A DNA stretch of 64,000 nt from Paramarasmius palmivorus (GCA_037176845.1 JAYKXP010000039.1:186001-250000); one strand, 5' to 3'; counted from the stretch's first letter, positions 49,523 to 62,763 are shown. The notes: a model not told the origin generated them from the letters alone. A program made the numbers and translations.

Positions 49523-52500
49523 ATGGCTTATCCTCAGACCATGAGCCAGCAGTCTTCACAGCAACAGTATCGCAGTGGCGACGTCAACCCTCCAACCCCT
49601 CCTCAACGGAGGCAACAGTCCAAGCAGCGCTTCGTCACAGAACTCTCTCAATGCCTCGTCAATTTCGTTATACAATTGTTACCGACACAGGAAGAGCTCG
49701 CAGTCAAGGAGGATGTCAGGAAGTTGCTCGAGAGGCTTATTCGGACGATCGAGCCTCAGAGTAGACTGCTGTCGTTCGGGAGTACTGCCAATGGGTTCAG
49801 TCTACGAAATTCTGGTACGAAGGAATCTCATGTGCTCAGAATACTTGCTCAGGCATTGGTTAGATATGGATTTGTGCTGCTTAATCGACTCGGAAGAGCG
49901 TCTGGCAGCTTCGGATCTAGTGACGATGTTAGGGGACCTACTCGAGCGTGGTGAGTGCGCGATGGTTGTTCAACTTCGTCCACGAGTAACTCAACATTCC
50001 TCCAGAAACCAAATTCCACGTCAAACCACTACCTCACGCACGGATACCCATCGTTAAGCTCTCTCTCGACCCATCACCAGGGTTACCGTTCGGTATCGCT
50101 TGCGACATCGGATTCGAGAACAGATTAGCTTTGGAGAATACACGGCTTCTGATGTGCTATGCTATGATTGACCCTACTCGTGTACGCACGATGGTCCTCT
50201 TCCGTATGTCACCTTGCACGATAATTGTTGGGTTCCATACCAAATACTAACCAACATCTCACAGTCAAAGTGTGGAGTAAACGGAGGTTTGTACACCTTC
50301 CTTCTACCTGTCATTCCGGGCTGACATGTTTGGCAATAGGAAGATCAATTCCCCGTACAAAGGCACGCTATCCTCGTACGGCTACGTGCTGCTCGTCATC
50401 TACTTCCTCGTGCATGTAAAGAACCCGCCGGTGCTTCCCAATCTTCAACAGATGCCCCCCTTACGGCCGATATCAAAGGTCGGCTGCGCGCTCATTTTGA
50501 TGCTCCTCTCATTGACTCCGCTCAACAGGAAGAGACACATCTCAATGGACACAACATCTGGTTCTTCGACGACATTGAACTGTTGCGGCAAAGATGGCGC
50601 TCCGAAAACACTGAAACAGTTGCTGAGCTGTCAGTATTTCTCCTTTTGTCCTATTCGCTCGTCGCTGAACACTGAGCCGCTGCAGGTTGATCGATTTCTT
50701 TAGATATTTCTCCAAAGAGTTCCTCTATAACACGGGAGTCGCCTCAATACGAGCAGGACTGATTAAGAAAGATGTTAAAGGCTGGCAGAATGATGTAAGT
50801 TCTTCGCTTACGGCCCCAAATTGATGCTAATTACCGATTAGTTGTCTGCTAGTCGGTACAACGACTCTCGCGAGCGCAATCGATTATGTATAGAGGTGCG
50901 TGTGCTCGTCACGAAAACAGCTTCATTCCTCTGATTAGCGGTCGAATAGGACCCCTTTGAAACTGATTTCAATGTCGCAAGATGTGTCACGAAGGATGGT
51001 TTGTATACCGTACGTGACCGCTTCATATACCCTTCCGCTTTGAGTCTAACACGAATAACAGATACGAGGCGAATTTATGCGCGCATCCAGGGTACTGGCC
51101 GCTCGTCCTGAACGAGCTATCCTCGCATTAGCGGATCTATGTGAAGAAAGGAAGGACGAAGATCTCGTCACAGCGCCAGCATCATTCGCTCCTAGGCAAG
51201 TGCCACCACAAACACCGTATACTGTCGGTAGTCGACCCATGCGGCCCAAGTCTGTTCCTACACAGGACAGACTCTCTCTTCCTACCAAACTCTCGGAACC
51301 TAGTCCTCTCCAAAGTCAACAAGTACAACCGCGCCCACCACCTGAACACATGGCACCCAAGCGAGGAAAATGGACCAGTCCTCCACCACCTGAAGCTTCA
51401 TCCGCTGATCATTCCCTGTACGAGAGTCAGCTCGGTGCAGGCTTGGAACTCGCCACCGCAGCCACCGAAGCTCGCGAAAAGGAGGACGCATACAACTCTT
51501 CTTCCAGTAATAGCGAAATTTTAGAAGATGAAGATCGCTCCGATGCGGCATCCGATGATGTTAGGTCGATACATTCCTTCACTGAAGGCTCTTCTATCGC
51601 TGCTGGTCCTTCCTATCGTCGGCCATCGTGGATTGCTAGCGCTCCACCGTTACGACTGGCCCCTGTTCAAGTAGATCTGACTACTGATCCGCCATCCAAA
51701 TTCGTCCCAGGTCCCCGTGGAAGACTGACACGTCTTGACAGAGGAGATAATTCGCCTTCGCCCTCTTCATCACCGAGGTTCTTAGGGTCCCCACCAGTGT
51801 CCTATAAACCAGATCCAACAAAGCGATCGTCTTCCACCTCCAATCCTCCGCGATCTTGCCATGGAATTTCCTGGTCTCCCAAAACCCCTTCGGCAATGAA
51901 CATACCTCTTCCACCTTCTCCCGATTCACCGAATAACCCCGAATATTCAGAACCTGCAACTGTATTTTATCAGACTGGGCACACCAGGTCGCCCAGACCT
52001 ACATTTGTATACCCTAGCCCAGGATCGCATTCCCCAATACTTTCTACAAATACTTCACATCCTTATTACATGGGCGCTGTCCCTCGAGACATCTTCCCGT
52101 CAAACCTTCCTACCCTAAGCTCTCTACGCGGTTATACTAATGGCGTTGGAGATGCTCAAGCATCAAGTCGTTTCTTGGATGGCCCCAACACTCCAACACC
52201 AACTTCATTCTCACACTCGCATTCACATTCAACATCAACAATTCATGCACCTACACCTCCACCCAATGTCTCAAATTTTTCTCAGAAAGCTGTAAATCAT
52301 AGTTCATTATCTTCGGCATCGTCTTCGCATCACGAAACATCAACAAGTGCAATAATAACCACTCGCCCTCGGTCCCGCTCCCATTCAAAACATTCCCCTG
52401 CCATCGTCAATACCGATGATGATTTGGCTCAAGGCAACGCAATGTCCCCTGAACCAAGTACATCAACATCCAATGGAAGCTCACCGACACCGTCGTCTAC

Positions 52501-52735
52501 TGGGTATGCTACGTCTGTATCACGGTCCCCATCACCGAGGTCACTATCACCGAGTGAACCACCGATATCACTAAAGCCGTTCCCTCCTCCCAAGTCGTTC
52601 GAGTATGAGAACTCTCTTGACGAAGAGGGAGGCCTGGAACAGATATCGTTAATGGAGTCACCCAACGGTGCCGCTGCCATCAAAGTAGGTATCGTCAACG
52701 TCAATGGACGTCACAAGGCTTTTGAAGGGCGATAG
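49523..52735 (+). CDS. Cid1-type non-canonical nucleotidyltransferase
   Basis: Poly(A)/poly(U) polymerase-like enzyme of the Cid1/Trf4 superfamily. The catalytic centre is made across an intron (49815-49862): FGSTANGFSLRNS joins DMDLCCLIDS, giving the GS-loop and DxD. Then follow HARIPIVKLSLDP with the third carboxylate region, GIACDIGFEN, LKVWSKRRKINSPYKGTLSS and GYVLLVIYFLVH. The PAP-associated part includes ERNRLCIEDPFETDFNVAR and TIRGEFMRASRVLA. A very long disordered tail of about 500 residues (51150-52735), rich in Ser, Pro and Thr with SPSPRSLSPSEPP-like runs, follows without introns. Whether it adds A or U is not clear; the His that favours U in Cid1 was not located. Confidence 0.88.
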
Positions 52736-53875
52736 CATTTATAGCGGATGGACCTTCGGCAGCTATACCCGTGGCTTCTTTTTGATCTCCACCGTTTAGG
52801 TTATGCAGGAAACAACGTCAAAGTATACGGTTTTATGTTGATACCGTCGTTCTGCATGTTGTGCAAAGAGATGGCTGTAAATCAAGGCCAAGCGCACATT
52901 GTATTTCTATTCCCCAAATTGTTCATCATTCTCCTACTTTCGAAATCTTCAGCCCATGATATGGGTTTCTTTTTTCACCATCTCGCCCTAGTATCCTACC
53001 TCCGCACGAACATATCGATCGTGCTCTACTCTTTTTACTCCATCGCTACGAACTTAGAATCTCTTCTTCGCTACTGCTAGCCATTTTTGCTTTGCTTGTT
53101 CATAAGTATCTTTGGATTACATGTACCCATATCACCCACCGATTTCCAAGCGTCTTTGATAGCTACCACTACCTACATACACCCAGTAAAATTCGCTAGC
53201 ATATGGTTGTGGGGCGAATATGAATATGACTACAATTATGTTTTACAGAAGCCTGATAACTAGAAAATGAATAACTCCTGCATTTAAGAGAATGGCTGAG
53301 ACCGAGGGGCCCAGTTACGACTTAACGTAAATTATAACAAGAAATGAGAGGCAGTCTACTTATGGCTACAAATGCTACAACAGAAGCCCAATGGCAACAG
53401 CTCTTCGTTGTTCAATCAAGCACGAAAAAACGAACCAAGAACTCCAAATGGATTGATGAGTGGATGACAATAAAGTTGGAAAAATTGGCAGGTGAATTGG
53501 GATGGGCGGTAAAGGATACAGGATTCAGATTATTGGGTGCTAAGGAAAGCTGGACAAACAAAAAACCACAAAAGAAAAACGTGCAATAATCGTCGTGATA
53601 GGTCGGCTAATGGCACATAAACGAGGTAAAGATAGAGCCGCCTTCTATTACATGCAAATATGCAGGTGTGCGCCTCCTTGAGATGGCTACCGTTGTGTAC
53701 GAATAAAGAAATCATGTAGATTGCATGCGTGTCAAGGCTAAGGAATTCATGAACGGAAGGAATGAAGCAGACAAAAACGATGGGAAACTATGATTAGCAA
53801 TGAATGAGTCCGAGACAGACGACCAAGAGAAGACATCTATTGTGTGGCCACCTTCACCATCTACAATACGAGTGA
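52736..53875. other. Convergent 3' flanks
   Basis: Spacer between the ends of the nucleotidyltransferase and importin-beta genes. Open frames (52748-53080, 53344-53589) look like chance frames in untranslated sequence. Confidence 0.5.
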
Positions 53876-56800
53876 TCAGTCAAAGTCCATCAGAGTCATC
53901 ATGAAACCTACCTCTCTGGCCCACCGCATAGTCTTCTTGGCATCGGCAGACATACGAGCCCTCGACTTGAGTTCAGATGCGATCCAACCTTGCAATAATA
54001 TCTGCTTGAGCTGGCCGCCAGGGAATGCATCTGCAAGGTCTCCTAAGAGGCCATAGCATAGTTTGACGAGGGAATCGCTTCGCTCCTCATCGGTAAGGCA
54101 GCGTTGAATTAACTCCAAGATACTGCCAGCATGAGGCAGGAGAAGTGTAACTACAGGGTCATCATTAACAATCACTTGCGACAGGTGAGAACCAGCTCCA
54201 ATCATACCTTTCTCTGTCTTTTTGAAACCAGTGACAATACCCGTGTACGCCTCGAGGATGCCTTCGCGTAGTTGAGCAACGTAATCGACAAGGTCGTAAT
54301 CCAGCTAAAGTTCCCAATGTGTCAAGACGACTAAACCATCAAAACAATTGTTCAGACTTACAGGGTTTGGCTCGACTGCACCGGCCTGTCTCAACACATT
54401 CATCGTCGTCTCCAGGTAAGGTTCAAAGTTGGGTCCGATAGCGAGCGCAATATCTCCGAAACACGACAGAATCACAATCTTGACGTTGCGGTTGAGGACT
54501 TCGCTTTGCAAGTTCTCCAACAACACGGTCATGAACGGACCAGCATATTGCATGCTCTGTTCACCCAGAGCACGAGAAATGTCGCCGATGATGCCGACAG
54601 CGACGGTGCAGAGCTGTGTGTCTTCGTGGGCTTTGAGTGCCGGGTATAAGAATGGAAGGAAGGCGGAGATATAAGGAGAGAAGTTGGCTTCGAGTGCTGT
54701 ACGATAACAGTATTAGGAGAATCAGGGCCTCAGCAGGACAAGGATAACGTACCCGACGCGAGGGAACCAACAACAAGGAATGCATCTTCAAGGACAGTGG
54801 AAGTCTTGCTGGCCGTTTGAATGAGCTGGAGGACCAGCGTCATTATCCGGTCGGCCATGGGTTGGATTCCAGCACCGAGTTTTCGGATAACACACTTATA
54901 ATAATGTTAGACATGACCCAGTATTCATTGAAAAGCGAAAGCTACGCACGACGATGACAGAGCAGAAGTTGCTCTGGAGCTCATTCCAGTTGTTCCTATC
55001 GTCGACTCCAAGGATTTGGTTCTGCATGCTTAGTAGCTGCTCCATGCGTTGAAGTATCGCGACAACAGTGTTCTGAACGACTGGAATGGCATCCTGAGTC
55101 GCATGTGTGAGCCAGGAAGTGATAGCTTCATAGGCTGCTGTTCGGTAGTTGGCCTCGTTTCCAGAGCTATCATAACAAAAATAAGCAGGCAACTAAGGTG
55201 ATATGCTGGACCACCGACCTTTCCGTCACCCGCAGGAGAGCCTGAACGACACCCTCGTAATAAGGCGACAACGCCCCAGTCTGCGCAGCATCGAGGTCCT
55301 CGTCTCCATAAAGACCCATCTGATCAGCCAAATTCATCAACGCCCAACAGCAGTTGACAATAATCCTCGGGTTGTCCTGCAATCCATTTACTAACGCAGA
55401 AATCAACGGGTGTAGGTGCACTTCGGGCTTGATGACCGTGATTAACATATCGCATATCCGTCCTAAGGTCCATGCAGTAGTGTCCTTGACGTGGATATTG
55501 TGATCTGCCATCATTCCAATGAGAAGAGGTAATGCCTGCTCTGCGAGAGGAGTGAGGACTGCAGGATCCGGGCCTTCAAGGATCGAGCCAAAGGTCATGA
55601 CGGCGGCTTCACGGTAGTGCCAGTCCTCCGACTTTATGTGGGCCTCAATGAAGGGTATAACAGCCGGAACAATAGAGTCGTTGACGGCGTTGGCGAGCAG
55701 GTTTAGACATGTTCCTGCAGCCATGGAAACATTCCATTCGTCTTCATCGGCATCCTCTTCTTGCTTGGTAAGCAACATGAGAAGGACCGGGACGATCTCA
55801 GGGAGCGCAATTTTGGCAAAGTATCTTGATTCACGCTCTGGTATCTCGCCATATTCTTGTGCCTGAAAGTGCACGTCAGCATGGGAACGAGCGCTGGGCG
55901 GCGTAACTGACCTCTTGGGCTTCAAGTGCCAGCTCAACTTCTTCCTCACAGACAGTAGACCAAAACTCGACAGCTTGCAGTGCAACTCTCTCATCTGGGT
56001 GCTTCATACCAACGACAGTCAACTGCAACACAAGGACCTGTTAATATATATGAACCTGGGAATGAAATGGGAAAGCATACCCCAAACAAAGCCTGTTCCA
56101 TGTACAGGGCCATCTTATCATAATACAAATCCATAATCCTGACTAGACACTCAAAGGCCCCCACTTGAACACTAAGCGAAGTGTTTTGAGTGGCCTCACA
56201 AACGACTTGCATAATATAGTTTCGTTCTCCCTGCACGAAGCTCTATCAGAATAGATCTATCAAGGCTAATTTCTCGGCCTTACCTCTCTATCAAAGTTAT
56301 CACGGACGAACTCTAGAGAGTTATAAAGGGCGTGAATGGCGGCAAGTTGAACCTCTGACGATGGCTCCTCTTTGCGTGCGCCATGAATGACAGCTGTAAG
56401 AATCTCATTGGATCGCAATGCAAGGATTTCGGGTTTCTTTCAGACGTTAAGAATTGATTGGTCAACAGAAAAACGTAGTGGCACTCACTATCTGTTCACA
56501 AATGAAACCGATAGCTTGAAGAGTTGCGATTTTGAGATTGGTGTTGTTTTGGTTATTGTTGACAAAGCCCAAAAGTATTTCGATGAGATCTTGCCAGTCT
56601 CCATTCGGTAGCTCTACTGAAGCGATAGCAGCGACGACTTGAGAGGCAAATGTTCCAGCCTTCTGATGAGCTGAACCGAGAGTCATAAGGGAGTCAGACT
56701 TGATTTTGTTCTTGGCCTCGGGGTTAAGGGCTATCCATCGTTGGGAGTAATCGTTTTGTCGTCCAGAATCCTGAGGATTGAGGAAGATCCGGTAAATATC

Positions 56801-57159
56801 GGAATATGAAACGAGGCAACATTGACGTACTCGTGCAGTAAGTGCGTTCTTCAGAGCGAGACCAGCAGCGTTTCGTACGTGCAGGGGTGAGTTTTCGTCG
56901 ACCAATACTGAAGACAGCATTAACATGTATTCGACCTGTTATCATGGTAGGATTTGAGTTAAATGATAGGTAACGGATGTCTTTTGACGACGTACATAGT
57001 TGTCTCGCGATGCGATCTCAAGTTTTTCCGTTGCTGCCTGACGCGTAGCTGCATCTGAATGAGAAAAGAAAAGTGGTTAGTAAAGAGATTGCGACGCGCA
57101 GAAAGGATGGAGTGGCTACCAGGCGAAAGGGTACTGGCCAGAAGCTCGGTCGCATTCAT
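53876..57159 (-). CDS. Importin subunit beta-1 (karyopherin Kap95)
   Basis: Nuclear import receptor built of HEAT repeats; binds importin-alpha through its C-terminal arch and Ran-GTP at the N-terminus. It starts [14 protein letters not shown] at 57159. HEAT units are visible throughout, for example [45 protein letters not shown]-type turns ([18 protein letters not shown]), [17 protein letters not shown] and [18 protein letters not shown]. The acidic loop [16 protein letters not shown] matches the acidic loop of importin-beta. The C-terminus is [20 protein letters not shown]. About a dozen short introns. Length of about 860 residues is as expected. Confidence 0.94.
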
Positions 57160-57584
57160 TGTTGGATAGAGTACGAGAGAAAAAAGATCCTGCTGACGGT
57201 ATTAGGATGAGAAGATAAGCCGAAATCTAGAGAATTTCGAGGAGAGTATATGACGGACGTTGCGGTAGTGGGAAGAAACGTAAGAAAAAAGGAATGAGTC
57301 GTGGTGGTGGTGGTCAAGAACAAGCTGATGGGGCAAAGGGCTGCAAGTCTTGTTGTGTGTTTTAATTTTTTTTACCTTTCTCTCTAGCCGACCCCATTGC
57401 CACATTCACAATCACATCCGTCCCTGCTTTGTTCTCTCTATTATCTCTCTATTATCTCTCAGTTTCTTTTAGCTAGTGACAAGGACCCAAGGACAATCAA
57501 CAGACTTGTTCTTGAACGAGTCACTTTGACACGGTCGCGCGTAGCAATAAACACCGCTTTCCCAGAAAAAACAGCTCTTGAATC
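57160..57584. other. Intergenic (divergent promoters of KAP95 and LSM7)
   Basis: A 425-bp spacer with pyrimidine-rich stretches; no further element is resolved. Confidence 0.5.
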
Positions 57585-58123
57585 ATGGCAGATCGAGTAC
57601 GTATTCGTCAAAGAACAGGTCAAATACTCTATCGACTCAATCCTTAGGGACGTGGTGCAGCTCGAGGTGGTCGTGGTGCGCCATTCGCCGGCGCTAGAGG
57701 CGGTCGTCATGGTCCTACTCCCTCCATTGGCTCAGGAGACAAACCAAAACGTGAAGCCATTCTCGACCTCTCCAAATACGTGAATGAGAAGATCAGGGTC
57801 AAATTTACCGGTGGAAGAGAAGGTGTGTTGTCAGTGGTTTTCTCTAGCAAACAAAGAATCTGAGTCTTTCATTCATAGTTACCGGTCTTCTCAAGGGATA
57901 CGACCAGCTACTCAACCTAGTGCTAGACGAAGTCGAGGAACTCATAGAAGGCGTGTTATACCCTTTACAACATCACACAACCAACTTACATCCTTCACTA
58001 ACAGAACCGGAACCCCGAACAAGATCCCTAGGGTTGGCAGTCTTGCGTGGTCCCACAATAGTGCTACTCAGCCCTGTAGATGGTTCAGAAGAGATTGCGA
58101 ATCCTTTCCTGGCGCAAGAGTGA
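57585..58123 (+). CDS. Lsm7, U6 snRNA/mRNA-decay Sm-like protein
   Basis: Subunit of the Lsm1-7 and Lsm2-8 rings. A 12-nt first exon (MADR) joins an RGG-rich start, GRGAARGGRGGAPFAG, then the Sm1 motif KPKREAILDLSKYVNEKIRV with KFTGGRE, VTGLLKGYDQLLNLVLDE, and the Sm2 region LGLAVLRGPTIVLLSPVDG, ending NPFLAQE. Between EELIE and PEPRTRSLG there are 54 nt (57951-58004) that begin GC and end AG. If spliced as a GC-AG intron the protein has family length; if retained, 18 extra residues (GVLYPLQHHTTNLHPSLT) enter the loop before Sm2. The 3' end faces PAN3. Confidence 0.93.
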
Positions 58124-58364
58124 ACAACCAATTGTCTCTAGGGGTAGTGTTTTGTACTGTATACTCATTTTGTGAAACTATCAGGCTCACCGCCGTTCGG
58201 ATACTCGTTTAGCTCGGCCGAACAACATCCGTCACACTGAGTCAATAAGTATAAAAACCAGAACACTTTTTCTCCATTTTCCGAGTCTTTTTCTAATTCT
58301 ACCTAGTTTTTCCGTACGTTCAAAGTAAATAGTTGCATGATGATTAGAAGTCCTAGTCGTGTTA

Positions 58365-61102
58365 TCATCTTGTAGAAGACCCGCTGCGTGCCAGATCACT
58401 GTGAAGCACTCAATCAGATCGACACCTCCCGCAAGGAGCGAAAAGACCCACCCGAAAGCCGCTTCAAGACAGTTTCTAATCTCGCGATAGCTAACGACAA
58501 GGCAGCTCTGTTCGTCCCGGGCAACGAGCATGATTTTTTCGTCCGATCCAGCATCGAGCTGTATCCACATTCGTCAGCCTCCAACCAAATATCAAGTACG
58601 ACTGGCGCACCTTATTCAGACAAGTCAGGACATGTGAAAGGTTCGTGACAGGATTTCCATGTTCATCGATTTGGTGGAAGACGTAGTCCCGGAAGAGCTT
58701 GATGATGTAGCGGTCACCAGTCTCCGACCACCTTGGATCGAGAGCGAACCTGCATTTCATGCATGAGTAGGTACAATTACAGAGTCCACCGAGCGCTTAC
58801 TCTGGTCGTTCGTTAATGAACCCAAATTTACACAAGAGCCGAACAAGCCTCGCGTTCTCCAACTCGCCCATTAGCTCATTCTCAAGCCTATCAGTAGCCC
58901 TGAAATCTGTTTCAATATACAAGTGTCAATGACGGCTAGAGAAGCTCTCACCCCAGTGCATCGTCCAGCTCAGTGACGATGCGACTACCAATGATCTCGT
59001 ATAGTCGATTGATATTCTACGACTTCGTCAGCTGAGCATCCCAAATGTAGGTCACAATCACTTCACCTTGTGCGGACTACTTTTACTGATCAAAAACAGA
59101 GCCGCATTCTTGATATCAGGACTATAAAGTCTCGCCATTGTGTCCAGACTCTTCTGGAAGCTGTTCGCTGCTGCCGCCGTGGGATTGCAGCAAGTGAGCG
59201 CAAATACTAAACGTCCAAATTGAGATAGATCATCCTGTTGAAGGACATGAACATCTTGATGGGTGTCATACATCATCACATCCAGAAGACCACAAGAGCT
59301 TATGCGCACGCTGTACTTACTGATAAGCAGATGCCATCACAAGAAACTGTACAACGTACCGATTCTTGCCCGTCAGTAAAATCTTCGTAGGGTCAATCAT
59401 TCTGACGGCCAACCCTGCTTCGTGGACCTTCTTGATTGCAGAAGCAATCTGAATGATGTACGACCACAATGTTCGTTCCGGAATCGACGTCAAAGGTGTT
59501 AGTTGCTGAGACTGAGAACGCCCAGAATAGCCATTTTGGATTGCCGTCTTTGGTTTCAAATGGGCATCAAAGAGTGTTTGAGCTCCTGGGTGATAACTAT
59601 AAGCGACAACCAAAGCTTCGGGAAGACATCAGCGAGATGAAAACGCTTTAGTGAGGGTAACCGACAATTATCGTTGAAGGAACGGGTGGTGAATGCTTCA
59701 TGAACAGAAACGATGCTTGGATGTCGAATCTTTGACCACGTCTCGATTGAGCTGAACGCAGATTGATGCATCAAACGAAAATCTGCGAATCCTTAGCTTC
59801 GATGTGCCGCAAAAGGTTAGGGGTGTAAACATACTCTCAACCCGGCGCAGCACGTATGGAATGCCATCTGACTGATGAATAGCCCGGTACACAATGGAAT
59901 ACCAATTGTTACCCAGTTTCCTTCGATCTGAAAGACCAGTAGTATCCAGAGGCGTGAGGGAGTGGTAGCCCTGAATTTCTTCAGGCAATCCAAGTCCTGT
60001 TCAGAGGCTGATTAGAGACTGGATAGAAGCCAATTGAAGACTCATTACCTATTGGTGGAACGCTACGAGTAGTTTCACTCCGTGTCTGAAGAAGTTGTCG
60101 AAGTTCTGATGATGGTGGTACAAAATAGCTGTCGGTAGCTGACGAAATGAACGGGGCAGGAACATTGGGAGTGTAAAGATGGTAATTTAACTGCTGGATG
60201 CGTGAGTCCCACGTCGATGCGGCACAGGAATGGCTACTGACAGGTTCGCGGATGAGGTATTGACCAGATCCCGAGTAGTACGACATATCCATGCCGTTTT
60301 GGCTATACTCAGGTGCGTAGTTAGAGAGCGAACCTTGCGAAGAGGAGTCGTAGAACCGCGTATCCATCTGGTTGATCAATGAGAATTCTGCCTGCCATAA
60401 CATGCACACAGCACTCGCCTCGCTAACTTGCTCAGTCAGGCTATCGATTGACGTGTCGCCAGCATATCCATACTGCTCGTATGAAGCTGGCTCAGCCTGA
60501 TATTCTGGGGGACTGGAAGGGGGTGAAGCACGTCTATCATGTAATCTGAGACACGAGTGAATGCCTCCAGGCGTGGAGCGGAACTCACGAGGCGATTGTA
60601 GACGAAGAAAAGCTGGCCTTCGGGACGAATACGGGGGCATTTACAGCTTGGGCCGAGATAGAAGTGACGGGGGAGTCCGATCGTGTTCTTGCCGAGAGGT
60701 TAGCTTGGAATGACCAAGATGATCTACGACATACATGGTTTGAGGAGGTTCTTGCGTCTTCGGAATAGGTCATTACAAGCATGAAAGAAAAATAAAATGA
60801 GGACGCACAGGAGGATGATAGTATACACAACCCTTATCTTCAAACTTACAGTAACTTCATACAGAGTATTCGTCACCTAATCGCACCAAGGTTTGAGGCC
60901 ATTTCTCACCCATAAATCAATATATTTCTACATTGTCGCTGCACGGAATCTAATAAATGGTCAACAGATGTTCTGGTCTGCACCTAATACCGCCCATACC
61001 TTTCCGAGGTGGCAGTTGAGTTGGAGAAGATTCGGACTGGGAAGTGGGTTTAACAATTTTTACAGCTGCCGAAGCGGAACTAGGTCGTGCAAAATAAGCC
61101 AT
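58365..61102 (-). CDS. Pan3, regulatory subunit of the PAN2-PAN3 deadenylase
   Basis: Pseudokinase subunit that recruits Pan2 to poly(A) mRNA. It starts [20 protein letters not shown] at 61102. Splicing restores the N-terminal CCCH finger: CRNILIYG joins [15 protein letters not shown]. The Pan2-binding/linker region has [15 protein letters not shown]; then come [14 protein letters not shown], the pseudokinase start [49 protein letters not shown], coiled-coil and knob regions ([40 protein letters not shown]) and [21 protein letters not shown] end it at 58365 by splicing at CGG-GTGGGT, giving AAFG and stop; unspliced, the frame runs on to 58232. The start codon lies 119 bp from the left end of the inserted element. 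Confidence 0.92.
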
Positions 61103-61221
61103 CGAAGAATATAAGAGAAAAGAAGAAGAAGAAAGAGCTGGACACCTCGCTGCCCAGCAGAGGTTGACTGAGGGTTCAGTCCAAGTCAAGAACAAGCGTC
61201 GGCTTGCCTTGGTAATCAATT

Positions 61222-61745
61222 CACAGGTGGCAGTACCAAATATTCGGGCCGAGAAATTTTATAAGAAACAGTAGCGAAAATGATAAAATAAATGTATCCT
61301 TTACCGTCCCAAATATATCACATCTATAGGTCGAAATTGGTCTTGTGTACGCACCCAAATCTCTCCTCAATACAGCCCTAAATATGTCCTATTTTTGAAC
61401 CCATAAATAAATGAAGAAACCTCACTATTTTTGACCCATAAATAACAAAGGAAATCCATGCTTTTCGGCTTCAAATAGGTTGACTGTTGGCGCCCAAAAA
61501 CTTGTCCTTTATTCATCCAAATATCTGTCCTTTTTGGGTGCCAATTCACATTACCCGAGAATCTCCCGTGAAGAGCACCGTGATCTCGCGTTTCGGGACA
61601 GAGGCTCGGTGAAGTGCCCGTGATGATTTGCTACTGGTGCAGGAGCGATGTGCGCAAGGACGTGTCTTGTAAGTGATGAGCTGAGGCCTGAGGCCTGAGG
61701 TTTTACTCACACCCGAGAATCGGGATATACTAACCGATAATCGGT
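61222..61745 (+). repeat. Left 524-bp terminal inverted repeat
   Basis: Begins CACAGGTGGCAGTACC and ends at the palindrome ACCGATAATCGGT. Near its inner end it holds overlapping copies of GAGGCCT/GAGGCCTGAGG. It pairs with 62997-63520 in reverse orientation. Confidence 0.9.
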
Positions 61746-62091
61746 TCGCAATACGCTTTTCGGAATCACTTACTGACGCCTACTTCAAGGGCACAAAGAA
61801 GGCACACGCAACCAAAAGGAAGTCCCGAGCAAGCTGATCGCAACTCGGAGAATCGGCCTGATCCGGACATACTGTAATCATGTCATCTCATAATCCGTGA
61901 CCTCTCCTCCCAACTCTACTCTAACCCCATGCTTTCCATCTCTTACTATACGAAAATCTCACAGGAATGCGTGAAGTTTAAATGCAATTATCATTTCATC
62001 CTTTCCCGCTGATTCAACGGGCTGTGCCACTCCTCGGGGAATAAAGGCGATCAGCAGCTGAAGTGACATGAGGCAACAAAGGATTCAGCAA

Positions 62092-62098
62092 TATAAGG
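62092..62098 (+). promoter_or_regulatory. TATA-like box of the cargo gene
   Basis: ATATAAG about 57-63 bp upstream of the ATG at 62155, within the element and outside the inverted repeats. Confidence 0.35.
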
Positions 62099-62154
62099 CG
62101 CAAAGTGAGTTCTGATCCCCTACAATCCTTTCATTCCCCTCCAAGTCGTTTACG

Positions 62155-62763
62155 ATGCCACCTTATGCTCCAATCTATTCAGGACATCCTGAAGAGACAA
62201 GGGACAGGTCACAGCAAGGCGTAGACGATCATTGTGAAGAAAGACAAGGTATGTACCCCGATCAGTACCATAATGTTGTGGTTTTTGAAGTGACAACAGA
62301 TCAACCTCTTTATGTGTCCACAGTACAGCGAGATGGACCCCGTGAAATCTCAAGTCACTTTTCAATGCAACCTTATATCATCGAAAAGCGACCGGACGGA
62401 ACTGTTGTTGAATATTACCACCCACTCAGAAGTCGGAGAAGGCGAGGTGAGTGCTCCGCTTATAACCTATAAGAAAGATAGTTAACCTAACAATGATACA
62501 TAGATTCGTACGATTCCGACATTGATTATTCAGAGTCACTGCATTCTCCTGCCAACCTACCCTCATCTCAGACTACGCAATCCGATTATAGGCAGCGCTC
62601 CTCCATCTTCCTTTGTAATCTGTCTATGACGCTTTTATTACTATGCGGCGCTTTCACCTTATTGGCATCAGAATATGAAGAGGTTTCCGAGTTTACCAGA
62701 TATTGTATCAACATTTTTCAGCAGAGATTTTCCTATCTTCTGTCCCTCCGTAATAGCCCATAA
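62155..62763 (+). CDS. Cargo gene of the long-TIR element, single-pass membrane protein
   Basis: Not recognised. Exon 1 (62155-62446) and exon 2 (62504-62763) join through a clean GTGAGT...ATAG intron to give 183 residues. The N-terminal part is hydrophilic (MPPYAPIYSGHPEETRDRSQ), followed by a beta-like region (NVVVFEVTTDQPLYVSTVQR, MQPYIIEKRPDGTVVEYYHP) and an Arg cluster SRRRR at the exon end. Exon 2 adds an acidic Ser-rich linker (DSYDSDIDYSESLHSP) and one hydrophobic segment (LSMTLLLLCGAFTLLAS), then a short tail ending LLSLRNSP. A TATA-like ATATAAG lies about 60 bp upstream of the ATG. Absence of an acidic DDE triad and zinc motif argues against a transposase. The spliced frame suggests it is maintained. 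Confidence 0.6.

Noticed and set aside
52748..53080. 110-codon hydrophobic plus-strand frame
   Set aside because: Lies just after the nucleotidyltransferase stop in A/T-rich 3' sequence; probably chance.
53344..53589. 81-codon plus-strand frame
   Set aside because: Isolated between convergent 3' ends with no recognisable motif.
61700..61750. Tandem GAGGCCT units in the TIR as a possible telomere-like or CRISPR-like array
   Set aside because: Only two to three short copies without spacers; part of the inverted repeat.
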